Assembly: GCA_002345205.1 (NCBI GenBank)
Contig: DDVI01000141.1
Location: forward strand, 1 to 36,741
DNA: 36,741 nt
Source of the DNA: Bdellovibrionaceae bacterium UBA2316
GTDB lineage: Bacteria > Bdellovibrionota > Bdellovibrionia > Bdellovibrionales > Bdellovibrionaceae
Direction of reading: 5' to 3'
The translations under genes were made by a program, and so were the position numbers. Below are positions 1 to 7,679 of this stretch, in pieces (position 1 is the first letter of the stretch; the number at the start of each line of letters is the position of its first letter). A model generated the notes under the pieces. The model saw nothing but the letters and a program-made list of their open reading frames with translations. It did not search any database and was not told where the DNA came from.

Positions 1-113
1 AACCTTGTAAGCTCGTCCTATGCTAACTCGGTTGGTTTGACTACATTAGCCTCGGGCCTACCAAATTTATAATAAAATCAATAGCTTAGGCCATTTTGGG
101 TCGGCTGTTTGGG

Positions 114-142
114 TAGGCTGGGTCACAGCCTATTTCTTTTTT
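114..142 (+). terminator. Rho-independent terminator
   Basis: A 7-bp perfect stem (TAGGCTG / CAGCCTA) with loop GGTCA is followed directly by TTTCTTTTTT. The T tract lies on the plus-strand side, so it ends transcription coming from upstream of the window. The first 113 bases show no convincing coding frame. They could be the 3' end of an upstream transcript. Confidence 0.7.
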
Positions 143-198
143 AGGCTTAGAAAAATCAGAGACCTTCCGATAGGGAGGTACAAGATGGGTTCTTCTGG

Positions 199-223
199 TT
201 CTACGGATTCTACGGTTCTACGG
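199..223 (+). repeat. Three tandem copies of TTCTACGG
   Basis: TTCTACGG occurs at 199-206, 208-215 and 216-223; one extra A separates copies 1 and 2. The array sits exactly where fasciclin homology begins. The unit is 8 bp, so gain or loss of a copy shifts the reading frame. Confidence 0.8.
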
Positions 224-225
224 TA

Positions 226-456
226 TTGGCAGATAAAAATCTTCTGACTCAAATTCTAACTTTCCATGTGGTGCCAGGATTTTTAACTTCAACCCACGTA
301 GTTCGTCTGGGTTCTTTTACTACTATAAATGGCAAGTCGTTAACTTTGAATATTAAAGACGGTGCCGCTTATATCAACAATTCTAAATTGGTCATAACCG
401 ATGTTCCAGCTTCAAATGGAATCGTTCATGTTATTGATGCGATATTAGTGCCTTAA
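226..456 (+). pseudogene. Truncated fasciclin (FAS1) domain remnant
   Basis: The 76-residue product matches the C-terminal half of a FAS1 domain, a secreted adhesion-type fold of about 130 residues. The conserved ILTFHVVPG block is at about residues 11-19, and the closing NGIVHVIDAILVP block is at the C-terminus. The N-terminal half and any signal peptide are absent. The first usable start is TTG 226 with no ribosome-binding site. A good site (AGGGAGG, 172-178) precedes ATG 185, but that frame runs through the TTCTACGG repeats and stops at 245-247. Removing one 8-bp repeat would put ATG 185 in frame with the FAS1 half. The stop overlaps the next gene's start (TAATG). Most likely this is a decayed gene; a short expressed protein is possible. 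Family call is strong, functional status uncertain. Confidence 0.65.
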
Positions 457-1364
457 TGGATTTTCGGTTAAAAGACGTCTCTTTCTTTGACCTATGTATT
501 CTTTCAGAGCTCTCGGGGCACAGTAGCCTGAGAGTTCTGGCTAGATCTCTTAAAATAGAACCGCCGGCGTTGTCGAAAAAATTGAAACAGCTTCAGAATG
601 TCCTCGCCGTTGAAATTCTTCGAACCTCGGCGACGGGTTATAGTCTGACTCCTGATGGAATTTATATTTCAAATAAGGCTAAAGATTTTTTACTTGAAGC
701 TAACACACTTCTGCCTTCGAAAAATAGTGAGAAAAGGTCGTTGCAGGTTTTCACGGTGGGAACACGCGGGTTTTTAAATGTCTATCTGACGGATGCGTTT
801 CTGGCTGGGATCAAAGAGACAAAATCTCAGCATCTGCTGAGATTTATCGATCTTTCACCTGAAGAATTGCGCTATACTGTGTTTGAAGGTGTACTGGATA
901 TCGCCATTTCACTGGAGCCGTTTAACTGGCCAAAAAATTGGACCGTTCAAGAAATCGGAAAATTAAACTGGTCTTTCTATGTTAATCGATCTCATTCGCT
1001 GGATGGCAAAGTTTCTAAAGACGAATTGCTAAAGTATCCTTGGACTAAATCAGCTTATTGGAATGGAAGTGCAATTAAACAAGCCTTGGATTCGGTCTCA
1101 ATTTCAAGGCAGGATCGTATGTCGGGTCATGAAATTCAGACTGCGTTGGTTGCTATTGAGGTAGTGAAAAATTCAGATAATGTGGCTTTGATTCCCGATA
1201 TCATGGCCACTGGCCCTTGTGAGGCGGGATCAATTAAACGACTTTTTTGTCCCGATGTGGAAACTCCAAGTGCCGCTGTCTTTATGGGAGTAAATGCGGA
1301 TAAGATAAATCAAAAGCAATACTTAATCTGGCTGAGGCATTTAAGAAATAAATTTAAAAAGTGA
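456..1364 (+). CDS. LysR-type transcriptional regulator
   Basis: This 302-residue protein has the usual LysR length. An N-terminal winged helix-turn-helix (about residues 8-68) includes the ALSKKLKQLQ recognition region and ends in the typical SLTPDG segment. The remaining roughly 200 residues fit the periplasmic-binding-like effector domain. The helix-turn-helix is divergent, with LRVLARSLKIEP where the family usually shows an AA-x2-L pattern. ATG 456 overlaps the stop of the fasciclin remnant by one base, so translation is probably coupled to it, and that remnant may once have been its partner gene. LysR proteins usually control a neighbouring operon; here no divergent neighbour is present. 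The target and ligand cannot be read from the sequence. Confidence 0.85.
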   Translation: MDFRLKDVSFFDLCILSELSGHSSLRVLARSLKIEPPALSKKLKQLQNVLAVEILRTSATGYSLTPDGIYISNKAKDFLLEANTLLPSKNSEKRSLQVFTVGTRGFLNVYLTDAFLAGIKETKSQHLLRFIDLSPEELRYTVFEGVLDIAISLEPFNWPKNWTVQEIGKLNWSFYVNRSHSLDGKVSKDELLKYPWTKSAYWNGSAIKQALDSVSISRQDRMSGHEIQTALVAIEVVKNSDNVALIPDIMATGPCEAGSIKRLFCPDVETPSAAVFMGVNADKINQKQYLIWLRHLRNKFKK

Positions 1365-1387
1365 AAACTATTCGCTAAAGCGTGTGT

Positions 1388-2269
1388 TTAACGATAGAAA
1401 CCCATGCACGCTTTCTTCTTTAGAATTGGATCGTAGCGTTTTAAAAATATAGACGGGTAATCCGTTGTAATTCCGGCGACGCCCATTTTCAAAAGTTTAT
1501 CAGCCGCCATCGGATCATTGACGGTCCAAGGATTTACATCGATGTTTTGTGCTCGTAAGTGCGCAATAGATTTAGCTGTCAAATCATGAAAATTGGGAGC
1601 AAATGCAATGGGCTGAAATTGCTTAATTGCCGCGGTGAAGTTAATTTTTTTCCAATACCCACGATCAACTAACAAAATGCGGGGAATCGCTGGTTGGTAT
1701 TTCATAAATTCAGCAAGAACGTCCCAGTTAAATGCACGTGCAATAATCGGTGTTTTGATACGAACTTTACTAATTACATCAGAAATTTCTTTTGCCATTT
1801 CTTGAATTGGAGCGGATTCGTGAATGAACTCTTTTTCACTCTTGATTTCTAAATGAAGGGGAATGGTATGTTTGCTTTGGCTTTCTCGCTCTTTAACGGC
1901 CAATAAGAACTCTTCGAATGTGATTAACCCGGTATCACCCGGTTTTGTAGCAAGGCGATCTGAATAGGGAATGGCTTTAAGTTCTGCTAATGTTAAATCT
2001 TTAATTAGAATCGGTTCAGATAGTCCAACAAAATCTTTGGGGTTTAATTTGTAATCATGGTAAATTACGGGAACGCGATCTTTAGTGAGGTGCACATCAA
2101 ATTCAACACTGGTGGCACCAATGTCCATTGCGTGAACCAAGGCCGACATTGAATTTTCGCGATAGGTCCCGCGATCACCGCGATGAGCGGATACTTCCCA
2201 AAAATCAGAAGTGGCGAATGCGGGTAAGCCTAAGCAAAACAATAAACTACATATCCATCTACTGATCAT
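1388..2269 (-). CDS. Periplasmic glycerophosphodiester phosphodiesterase (GDPD family)
   Basis: Hydrolyses glycerophosphodiesters from phospholipid turnover to glycerol-3-phosphate and an alcohol. The GDPD signature is clear: catalytic HRG at residues 29-31, a RENS block in place of the usual PENT, then EFDVHLTKD and VIYHD carrying the metal-binding acidic and histidine residues. The C-terminal VNPWTVND block is the usual late TIM-barrel motif. ATG 2269 is chosen because AGGA lies at good spacing and the N-terminus becomes a typical signal peptide ending in AFA. A TTG 27 bases further upstream would add nine unlikely residues. The product is about 293 residues, normal for a GlpQ-like enzyme. 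It converges on the LysR gene with 23 bases between the stops. No glycerol-3-phosphate transporter is adjacent. Confidence 0.9.
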   Translation of the reverse strand: MISRWICSLLFCLGLPAFATSDFWEVSAHRGDRGTYRENSMSALVHAMDIGATSVEFDVHLTKDRVPVIYHDYKLNPKDFVGLSEPILIKDLTLAELKAIPYSDRLATKPGDTGLITFEEFLLAVKERESQSKHTIPLHLEIKSEKEFIHESAPIQEMAKEISDVISKVRIKTPIIARAFNWDVLAEFMKYQPAIPRILLVDRGYWKKINFTAAIKQFQPIAFAPNFHDLTAKSIAHLRAQNIDVNPWTVNDPMAADKLLKMGVAGITTDYPSIFLKRYDPILKKKACMGFYR

Positions 2270-2400
2270 AAAACATCCTGCTACCCCAACGTGCAATTAA
2301 AGGGGCACGCTAAGATTTAAAATAGGTCTACGAATAGATTGGCTTTTTTTAAATAGACGATGCCTTTCATATATTTAGGAGTGATTTTCTTTTAGACGAG

Positions 2401-2428
2401 CGCCCTTTTTGGGCAGCCCAAACGGGCG
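2401..2428. other. GC-rich nested inverted repeat
   Basis: CGCCC-T5-GGGC followed by GCCC-AAAC-GGGCG can fold as one long imperfect hairpin, or as a short CCC/GGG hairpin. No T tract follows on either strand, so it is not a standard terminator. It lies in the 235-base gap between two divergent genes and could be regulatory. Confidence 0.4.
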
Positions 2429-2500
2429 GTTAAGGTGTACTCAACCATAGTCCTATTTCACATTGTAAACGAGGCGATACCTTCTATCTGAAAGCGCGTT

Positions 2501-2509
2501 TGCTATGAT
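2501..2509 (+). promoter_or_regulatory. Extended -10 promoter element (TGCTATGAT)
   Basis: TGCTATGAT matches the extended -10 pattern TGnTATAAT with one mismatch. Its last base is 7 nt before ATG 2517, so the transcript would begin at or next to that codon. No good -35 is visible at the expected spacing; extended -10 promoters often lack one. Confidence 0.45.
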
Positions 2510-2516
2510 TGTGAGT

Positions 2517-3266
2517 ATGAATACACACGACTACTTCAAAAAACGGGAAGAAATTAAAGCCCAGGCTCCTAAATACAGAACATTATGCAGTACATGCATT
2601 CAGCCTGACTTTAGTTGTTACTGCAAAAATATTAAGCCTATTGAGTGCCCGGTTAATTTCGTAATCTTGATCCATCCGATTGAAGCTAAACGCCGAATCG
2701 CTACGGGTAGAATGTCGCATTTATGTTTGAAGGGGTCTCATCTGATTAAAGGGCAAAACTTTACTGATCATCCACAGATAGATGAGCTTATTGCTGATCC
2801 TGAATATCATTCGGTCATTTTATATCCCGGAGTTCAATCTGTAAACGTGTCACAGATATCAGAAAGTGAACGAAAAGATTTAATATTTAAAGATAAAAAA
2901 TTAAGAATCTTCGTTATTGATGGGACGTGGGCAACGGCTCGACGTATGGTTCGCCAGAGTCAGAATATTAACAAACTCCCACGCATTTGTTTTACTCCCG
3001 TAACGCCTTCAAATTTCAGAGTGCGAAAACAACCCGCGGCTCACTGCTATTCAACCATCGAAGCTATTCACCATACTATTGACCTACTTGGTAATTACCA
3101 AAATTTTAATTTAAGTCAGCGTCCCCACGATCATTTGCTTGAAGTATTTGATGGAATGGTTGAACGACAGCTCAGTTTTTTAAGTGAAGTAAAACTAAAT
3201 TTACGAGAAGCCAATTATCGCCGCGAAGGTCAGCTAAGAAAGCGCGACCTCGACATTACTCCATAA
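2517..3266 (+). CDS. DTW-domain protein, probable tRNA-uridine aminocarboxypropyltransferase
   Basis: DTW-domain enzymes (TapT family) transfer a 3-amino-3-carboxypropyl group from S-adenosylmethionine to uridine in tRNA. The N-terminus carries four cysteines in a CxxC...CxC arrangement (CSTCIQPDFSCYC), a likely zinc site. The defining DxTW motif appears as IDGTWATARRM near residue 139, followed by the conserved basic segment RVRKQP. The family's HP-x-E segment near the start of the domain (LIHPIEAKRR) is also present. ATG 2505 is in frame, but it overlaps a -10 promoter element and has no ribosome-binding site, so ATG 2517 (249 residues) is preferred as a possible leaderless start. It stands alone, and a cytoplasmic location is expected. 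Family call is firm; the exact tRNA position modified is not visible. Confidence 0.85.
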   Translation: MNTHDYFKKREEIKAQAPKYRTLCSTCIQPDFSCYCKNIKPIECPVNFVILIHPIEAKRRIATGRMSHLCLKGSHLIKGQNFTDHPQIDELIADPEYHSVILYPGVQSVNVSQISESERKDLIFKDKKLRIFVIDGTWATARRMVRQSQNINKLPRICFTPVTPSNFRVRKQPAAHCYSTIEAIHHTIDLLGNYQNFNLSQRPHDHLLEVFDGMVERQLSFLSEVKLNLREANYRREGQLRKRDLDITP

Positions 3267-3340
3267 CATTAAATACATCGTTTCGTGCGTAATCGAAAGT
3301 TGTTACCATGTTAAGTAACACTTACCCGAAAGGAAGAGAC

Positions 3341-3601
3341 ATGAAACATGTTAAAGTTTTAGTATCGTTAGTGACATTATTATTTGCAATGAATTCATTT
3401 GCGAGTGATATGCCGAAATTGGATAAAAAAATTGCAGAAGGACAACGCGCAGAGAAGTGCGCAGGTTGGGCACGAGGCGAAGTGAAAGGTGTGTCTGATA
3501 AAAAGAAACAGGCTTCAGAGTTTAAAGAAAAATTTCAACAGTGTCTTTCAAAAAATGGTTTGCCATCCAGTTTAGCATTTAGCGGGAAATACAAGCCTTA
3601 A
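3341..3601 (+). CDS. Small secreted protein of unknown function
   Basis: I do not recognise a family. The product is 86 residues with a signal peptide (basic MKHVK, hydrophobic core, MNSFA-SD cleavage site). The mature part is lysine-rich and helical, with two cysteines about 35 residues apart that could form a disulfide in the periplasm. ATG 3341 is preferred because AGGAAGAG lies just upstream. An in-frame ATG at 3308 lacks such a site and would bury the signal peptide behind eleven polar residues. It is a single-gene unit followed by two hairpins in the gap to the convergent OmpA-like gene. Confidence 0.7.
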   Translation: MKHVKVLVSLVTLLFAMNSFASDMPKLDKKIAEGQRAEKCAGWARGEVKGVSDKKKQASEFKEKFQQCLSKNGLPSSLAFSGKYKP

Positions 3602-3615
3602 TCTGAATTTTTTTA

Positions 3616-3643
3616 AATGTGAGAAAGTTTTTATTCTCACATT
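3616..3643. other. Perfect 10-bp inverted repeat (AATGTGAGAA)
   Basis: AATGTGAGAA (3616-3625) pairs with TTCTCACATT (3634-3643) around an 8-nt loop. It follows the stop of the small secreted gene by 14 bases. Neither strand has a T tract after the stem, so it may stabilise the mRNA 3' end rather than act as a classical terminator. Confidence 0.5.
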
Positions 3644-3647
3644 GCTA

Positions 3648-3679
3648 AAAGAGTGACCGCATCTAGATCTACGGTCACT
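3648..3679 (-). terminator. Probable terminator of the OmpA-like gene
   Basis: AGTGACCG (3652-3659) and CGGTCACT (3672-3679) form a perfect 8-bp stem. Read on the minus strand it is followed by CTTTTAG, a short T tract. It starts 13 bases beyond the stop of the minus-strand OmpA-like gene. Confidence 0.5.
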
Positions 3680-3692
3680 GTGGTTTGGTTAA

Positions 3693-4472
3693 TTACGGAG
3701 TGCTTTTTTTACTTAGCTGATCATAGCCAGGCATTGTCGATAAATCAGGAACCACAACAATCGCGATACGACGGTTAGCGGCTTTGCCTTCTGGCGTATC
3801 ATTGCTTTGTCTTGGTGAAGTGTCACCATAGCTAGCTGCGCTGACACGTTCAGCTGGCATTCCGGCTTCGATCATTGAGCGTGTTACATTGATCGCACGT
3901 GCCGCTGCTAATTCCCAGTTTGATGGAAATGTTGCTGTCGCAATACGAACATTGTCCGTGTGGCCTTCGACTTGGTAGCGCTTGTCTGGAATTGATGCTA
4001 ACTGAGCTGTTACTTCTTTCAGCGCATCTAATCCCGCCGCTGATAACTTAGCTGAACCAGAGGGAAATAATACATCAGAACCTAAACTCACAACCATTTT
4101 GCCATCAATAAATTGCACGGATAGGGCGCCTGAATCTGTAAGTTTTTTAAAACGCTTTGTTAGATCTTCAAATTCTTGCAAACGTTGTTTTTGTTCAGCT
4201 TGTCGTTGACGCATTTCTTCCATCGCTTTTTTCATTTCGTCTAGTGATGTTTTTAGTTGTCCGCGGTCCTTCGCAGTGGCCATTAGATTTTCTTGTAGTT
4301 TGTTTCTCTCTTCAGTCAAAGCTACGTTTTCATTTCTAGCTTTAGAAATAGCGACAACAGATGCTTCCAGTTGTTGGTTTAAGTCTTTCACTTGTTTTTC
4401 ATGCGTCGATTTCGACACACACGCTGACATTGAAATGGCCAATAAAAGCGCAAGGGTAGTTAATTTTTTCAT
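3693..4472 (-). CDS. OmpA-family peptidoglycan-associated lipoprotein
   Basis: A 259-residue lipoprotein: a short signal peptide ends in a lipobox-like SMSAC with Cys at residue 18. Residues about 25-110 are charged and heptad-rich, fitting a long coiled coil. Residues about 125-245 are an OmpA/MotB C-terminal domain, with FPSGSAKLS, VEGHTDN and NWELAAARA motifs and the NRRIAIVV block. These bind diaminopimelate in peptidoglycan. The protein probably tethers a membrane to the cell wall, with the coiled coil as spacer. It is not standard Pal, which lacks such a coiled coil. The start is firm: GGAGGA lies at ideal spacing. It is transcribed alone, divergently from the DUF393 gene. The target membrane depends on the residue after the lipidated cysteine; Val is compatible with the outer membrane. 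Confidence 0.88.
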   Translation of the reverse strand: MKKLTTLALLLAISMSACVSKSTHEKQVKDLNQQLEASVVAISKARNENVALTEERNKLQENLMATAKDRGQLKTSLDEMKKAMEEMRQRQAEQKQRLQEFEDLTKRFKKLTDSGALSVQFIDGKMVVSLGSDVLFPSGSAKLSAAGLDALKEVTAQLASIPDKRYQVEGHTDNVRIATATFPSNWELAAARAINVTRSMIEAGMPAERVSAASYGDTSPRQSNDTPEGKAANRRIAIVVVPDLSTMPGYDQLSKKSTP

Positions 4473-4561
4473 TCTTCCTCCTATTTTTGTCAGCTTATAT
4501 TTTTACATACTCAGGGGGTATCGGGGTCATTAAAAATGCTAATAAACAGACTTTTGACCGG

Positions 4562-4604
4562 CGTCATATGACGATAAATGCAATAATTTAGTTTTATGTA
4601 TAAT
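4562..4604 (+). promoter_or_regulatory. 12-bp palindrome and TATAAT element
   Basis: CGTCATATGACG (4562-4573) is a perfect 12-bp palindrome, a possible operator between two divergent genes. TATAAT (4599-4604) is a consensus -10 about 20 bases before the DUF393 start. The implied transcript would keep the GAAGG ribosome-binding site. No clear -35 pairs with it. Confidence 0.45.
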
Positions 4605-4624
4605 TTAAATGAAGGCGAAGGTAA

Positions 4625-5011
4625 ATGAAAATACTTTTTTTCGATGGATACTGTTCTTTGTGCAATTATCTGGTGGACTGGGGAATGGCCCGCGATAAAC
4701 GCGAAGTAATTCTGTTTTCTTCATTGCAAGGTGAAACTGCAAAAAAAGTAATTCCACAATACATATTAAGCGATAGTGATACTGTCGTGTACTGGCGGGA
4801 CAATAGAACTTATGAAAGATCATCTGCCATATTATATTTACTAGGTGATATTGGTTGGCCCTGGAAGGCGGCCCTGATTTTTTTTGTAGTTCCTAGATTT
4901 CTGCGTGATACCATTTATCAATGGGTATCACGCAATCGATATCGATTTTTTAAAAAGCAAAGTACGTGCAGAATGCCAACTACTGAAGAAAAAACCAGGT
5001 TGCTCCCATAG
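4625..5011 (+). CDS. DCC/DUF393 family thiol-disulfide oxidoreductase-like protein
   Basis: The N-terminus carries the family hallmark FDGYCSLCN: a thioredoxin-like beta strand followed by a CxxC pair (Cys 11 and Cys 14). The classical pattern is DGxCxLC, from which the DCC name derives. The 128-residue length is normal. No signal peptide is present, though residues about 77-95 are hydrophobic and may pack on a membrane. Redox activity is assumed from the CxxC and has rarely been demonstrated for this family. ATG 4625 is supported by GAAGG upstream. It converges on the chemoreceptor gene with a 6-base gap and has no partner gene that explains its substrate. Confidence 0.85.
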   Translation: MKILFFDGYCSLCNYLVDWGMARDKREVILFSSLQGETAKKVIPQYILSDSDTVVYWRDNRTYERSSAILYLLGDIGWPWKAALIFFVVPRFLRDTIYQWVSRNRYRFFKKQSTCRMPTTEEKTRLLP

Positions 5012-5017
5012 GATAAG

Positions 5018-6559
5018 TTAGCCTGCGTGACGAAATGATTCGTTTGTTGGATTTTTTAACGATTTCACTTTGGTCATTTCGTGTGAATGACCAGGTTTGT
5101 CGCCGCCTAAAATGACTGCGTTTAGTTCAACCGTTAAGTCGTGGGCGGTATTCGCTAAACGACTGATTTCTTCGCTAGTCGCCGAAATCTCTTCTGCTGA
5201 GCTTGCATTAACTTGTGCGGCTTGATCTAGCTGATTCATCGCTTTACTGATTTGTTCGATACCCGTAGTTTGTTCTGTGCTTGCGGCCGCTATTTCTGTG
5301 TTCAGATCAGAAACCTTTTTAATTGAACTTACGATATTGGTAAGTACGGCACCGCTTTGATCAGCGATCTGGCTGCCTTTTGTTATTTGGCCGACTGAAT
5401 CTTTAATCAAAGTTGAAATATCACGGGCAGAAACGGCGCTCTTCTGAGCAAGAGTTCTAACGGCTTCTGCTACAACAGCAAAACCTTTACCTTGTTCACC
5501 AGCGCGCGCTGCCTCAACGGCTGCATTCAGCGCCAATAAGTTTGTTTGGAATGAGATATCATCAATTACTGAAATGATCTCTTCGATTTTTTTAGACGAT
5601 ACAGAGATTTCGTTCATCGCCAGGATTAGAGATTTTATTTCTTGCTCGCCATTTTCGGCAGCCTCTTTAGAGGACTTTGATAATTCAGCGGCTTGACGAG
5701 CGTTATTCGAGTTTAATTGAACCATAGACGTTAACTCTTCAAGTGAGGCAACTGTTTCTTCGAGGGATGCTGCGGATTCAGTTGATGATTGGGATAATCC
5801 GGCACCGGCTGCATTTAATTGTCCCACGGCAGAGGCAACACTTGAACTTGCCGTGTTAATTTTTTCTGCGATCGATGTTACAGAGTTTGAAACGCTAGAC
5901 GCCACCCAAATTAGAATACCAAAGATACCAAATGCACTGCTTAAAGTAATTATCCAAAGCCATTTTAGTACGTCTGCTCGGGTTTGTTCCGCACCTAAAC
6001 TTTCCGCTACGAATGCACCATCGTAGAGTTGACTTACTTCTAAGTTAAAATCGCGAACTTGATTGCTTAGGACATCAAAACGTCCGTTTAGCATCTCTAG
6101 CGCCTGCGCATGTTTTTCTGGTTCAGAGCTTCTTAAAAGTTCAGTAATTGAACTCATCAACTTTAGAAATTCTGGAATCTGCCCTTTTACCTTATCGCGA
6201 ACGGCCACTTCGCCATTTATAAAAGGTGCTTTCGAATACCCCGAGTAGGCCTTTTCAAACTCGCCCATTGTTTTTTCCATAGCTTTAATTGCCTTATCTT
6301 TTTTTTCTGGTTTATCGGCAACTACGATACTTTCAAACGCTTTTCCTATAAAACGATTTCTAGATACGCGCATATCTCCTAGAAAAATTGAATTCGGTAT
6401 TAATGTTTCGTGGTCAGTTTTTACAATAATGTTTGTTCTGTTTATGCCTTTAAGTGCGACGAAAAATACAACTGCGAAGCCAATAACCGGTACAACGGCG
6501 GCGAAAAGAAGTCTCCCTTTGATGCCTTTGAACCACTGTGAAAAACCTGATTTTTTCAT
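5018..6559 (-). CDS. Methyl-accepting chemotaxis protein
   Basis: A 513-residue chemoreceptor. TM1 is at about residues 12-34, followed by a roughly 160-residue helical periplasmic sensor (four-helix-bundle type) and TM2 at about 197-219. The cytoplasmic signalling hairpin spans about 250-485. Its tip contains DDISFQTNLLALNAAVEAAR and GEQGKGFAVVAEAVRTLAQ, the CheA/CheW contact region that is nearly invariant in the family. A HAMP domain is not obvious after TM2; the linker goes quickly into a Ser/Ala-rich helix. No C-terminal NWETF-like CheR tether is present. AAGGA supports the start. No other chemotaxis genes are adjacent, as is common for scattered receptors. The ligand cannot be inferred. 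Confidence 0.95.
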   Translation of the reverse strand: MKKSGFSQWFKGIKGRLLFAAVVPVIGFAVVFFVALKGINRTNIIVKTDHETLIPNSIFLGDMRVSRNRFIGKAFESIVVADKPEKKDKAIKAMEKTMGEFEKAYSGYSKAPFINGEVAVRDKVKGQIPEFLKLMSSITELLRSSEPEKHAQALEMLNGRFDVLSNQVRDFNLEVSQLYDGAFVAESLGAEQTRADVLKWLWIITLSSAFGIFGILIWVASSVSNSVTSIAEKINTASSSVASAVGQLNAAGAGLSQSSTESAASLEETVASLEELTSMVQLNSNNARQAAELSKSSKEAAENGEQEIKSLILAMNEISVSSKKIEEIISVIDDISFQTNLLALNAAVEAARAGEQGKGFAVVAEAVRTLAQKSAVSARDISTLIKDSVGQITKGSQIADQSGAVLTNIVSSIKKVSDLNTEIAAASTEQTTGIEQISKAMNQLDQAAQVNASSAEEISATSEEISRLANTAHDLTVELNAVILGGDKPGHSHEMTKVKSLKNPTNESFRHAG

Positions 6560-6622
6560 AATACTAATTCCTTGTTATAGATGAGATGGATTCTTGATCG
6601 GCAAGTGAAACAAATGTTTAAA

Positions 6623-6631
6623 GGGGGGGGG
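6623..6631. repeat. Run of nine G (nine C on minus strand)
   Basis: A 9-base homopolymer sits in the 109-base gap upstream of the chemoreceptor start, about 65 bases before its ATG on the minus strand. It could vary in length by slippage and alter promoter spacing. It is also a common site of sequencing error. Confidence 0.6.
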
Positions 6632-6668
6632 TAAAATTGTTGAATTTTTCTTCAATACCTAGACTAGA

Positions 6669-7637
6669 TCATTCGCTATCGCTACTAATGCTGCGACTTT
6701 TAGACATTTTGGAAATAGGGATTCCGAATGTTTTTGATGTTGCTACAAACTGATCATTCATTTTCGCAAGCGACAAATCATACAGATCTGCCAAGGGTTT
6801 AATGCCATTGAACTGGTCTTGATTATAATAATGAACACGTTGTGCAATATCTTGTCGATCACGCAAGTACAGACTTAAGCCCCATCGAGACCAAAGGGTT
6901 GGAAGATAGGAATTTGCAGCGATCAAAGCGGGAAGAACTTTAATGTCGTAATCCCATAACTGACGTTTATCTAGTCGCCTAAAGAACTGAATATCGGCAA
7001 TGATAAATGCATCTAATATAAAAACGAGAGGATAAACTAATCGGTTACCTAATCCCCGAAGAAGAAGAGACATTTGCGAGGGAGTCGGGATATCTGGTAT
7101 TTTCCATACATATGATTTTTCCCACGGATAGGACCAATTATGTCGAACATTTTGATTTAGAAAGCCTCTTTTAAAAAAGCGTTTAAACAAAGAACGTCCG
7201 CGGTTAAAATCACGATAGGTAACAATCGCCGCTTGAGCCGCAAAAATTTGATCGCGACTGCAGTTGCTTGGGTCGAATCCCCAATATTCCGGATCGTTAG
7301 AACGACGATAAATTCCTTCAGTTGTAGTCAGCTGCTTCATATCCTCTACATAGCCTTCCTCGAGAGGGCGATCTAAGTCATCTTTTTCTGCGCCTAAAAA
7401 TTTAAGCAGAGTGTAGTAGGAGCCCGTTCTTTGAAGGGTATCACCCATGTCTTTATCTAGCTGCGAAATCAATCCGTTATGGCGGTATTCTGATATTCGC
7501 TGCAAAATATTTTCAATTTTATTTTGGTGTGACAAGTAGAAATACCCATTGTGAAAGTTGTCCAAACGGTCAATCCATGCGCCTGAAAGCGTGAAAAGTA
7601 ACCAAAAGATAAGAGTTACTTTTAGCAATTTAAACAT
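6669..7637 (-). CDS. Exported or membrane-anchored protein of unknown function
   Basis: I do not recognise a family. The protein is 322 residues with an N-terminal hydrophobic segment (about 5-21) serving as signal peptide or anchor. The remainder is rich in aromatic and charged residues and largely helical. A distinctive block near residues 119-135 reads WGFDPSNCSRDQ, and the DP...SRDQ core looks like a conserved active-site or ligand motif. A second hydrophobic stretch lies around residues 205-222. The C-terminus is a Ser/Lys-rich tail. No ribosome-binding site precedes the ATG; a TAAACT hexamer 6 nt upstream suggests a leaderless start. It is upstream of, and co-directional with, the chemoreceptor, separated by the poly-G gap. 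No enzymatic role is assigned. Confidence 0.7.
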   Translation of the reverse strand: MFKLLKVTLIFWLLFTLSGAWIDRLDNFHNGYFYLSHQNKIENILQRISEYRHNGLISQLDKDMGDTLQRTGSYYTLLKFLGAEKDDLDRPLEEGYVEDMKQLTTTEGIYRRSNDPEYWGFDPSNCSRDQIFAAQAAIVTYRDFNRGRSLFKRFFKRGFLNQNVRHNWSYPWEKSYVWKIPDIPTPSQMSLLLRGLGNRLVYPLVFILDAFIIADIQFFRRLDKRQLWDYDIKVLPALIAANSYLPTLWSRWGLSLYLRDRQDIAQRVHYYNQDQFNGIKPLADLYDLSLAKMNDQFVATSKTFGIPISKMSKSRSISSDSE

Positions 7638-7643
7638 AACGAT

Positions 7644-7679
7644 AGTTTATCAAAAGGTCACGCCGTTTTCGCGTGTGAC
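7644..7679 (-). promoter_or_regulatory. Putative promoter/operator of the 322-residue protein gene
   Basis: On the minus strand TAAACT (7649-7644) ends 6 nt before the ATG, with a TG one base upstream (extended -10 pattern). Just upstream, GTCACGC (7657-7663) and GCGTGTGAC (7671-7679) form an imperfect inverted repeat that could be an operator. Confidence 0.35.

Noticed and set aside
199..223. Short tandem repeats considered as a CRISPR-like or regulatory array
   Set aside because: Units are 8 bp with no spacers and no cas genes nearby; a slippage-type repeat at a gene break is the simpler reading.
3616..3643. Perfect 10-bp stem considered as a Rho-independent terminator
   Set aside because: Neither strand has a T tract after the stem; kept only as an inverted repeat.
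4605..4823. 72-codon open frame on the minus strand upstream of the OmpA-like gene
   Set aside because: It lies antisense to the CxxC-containing start of the DUF393 gene, which has a good ribosome-binding site and family motif.
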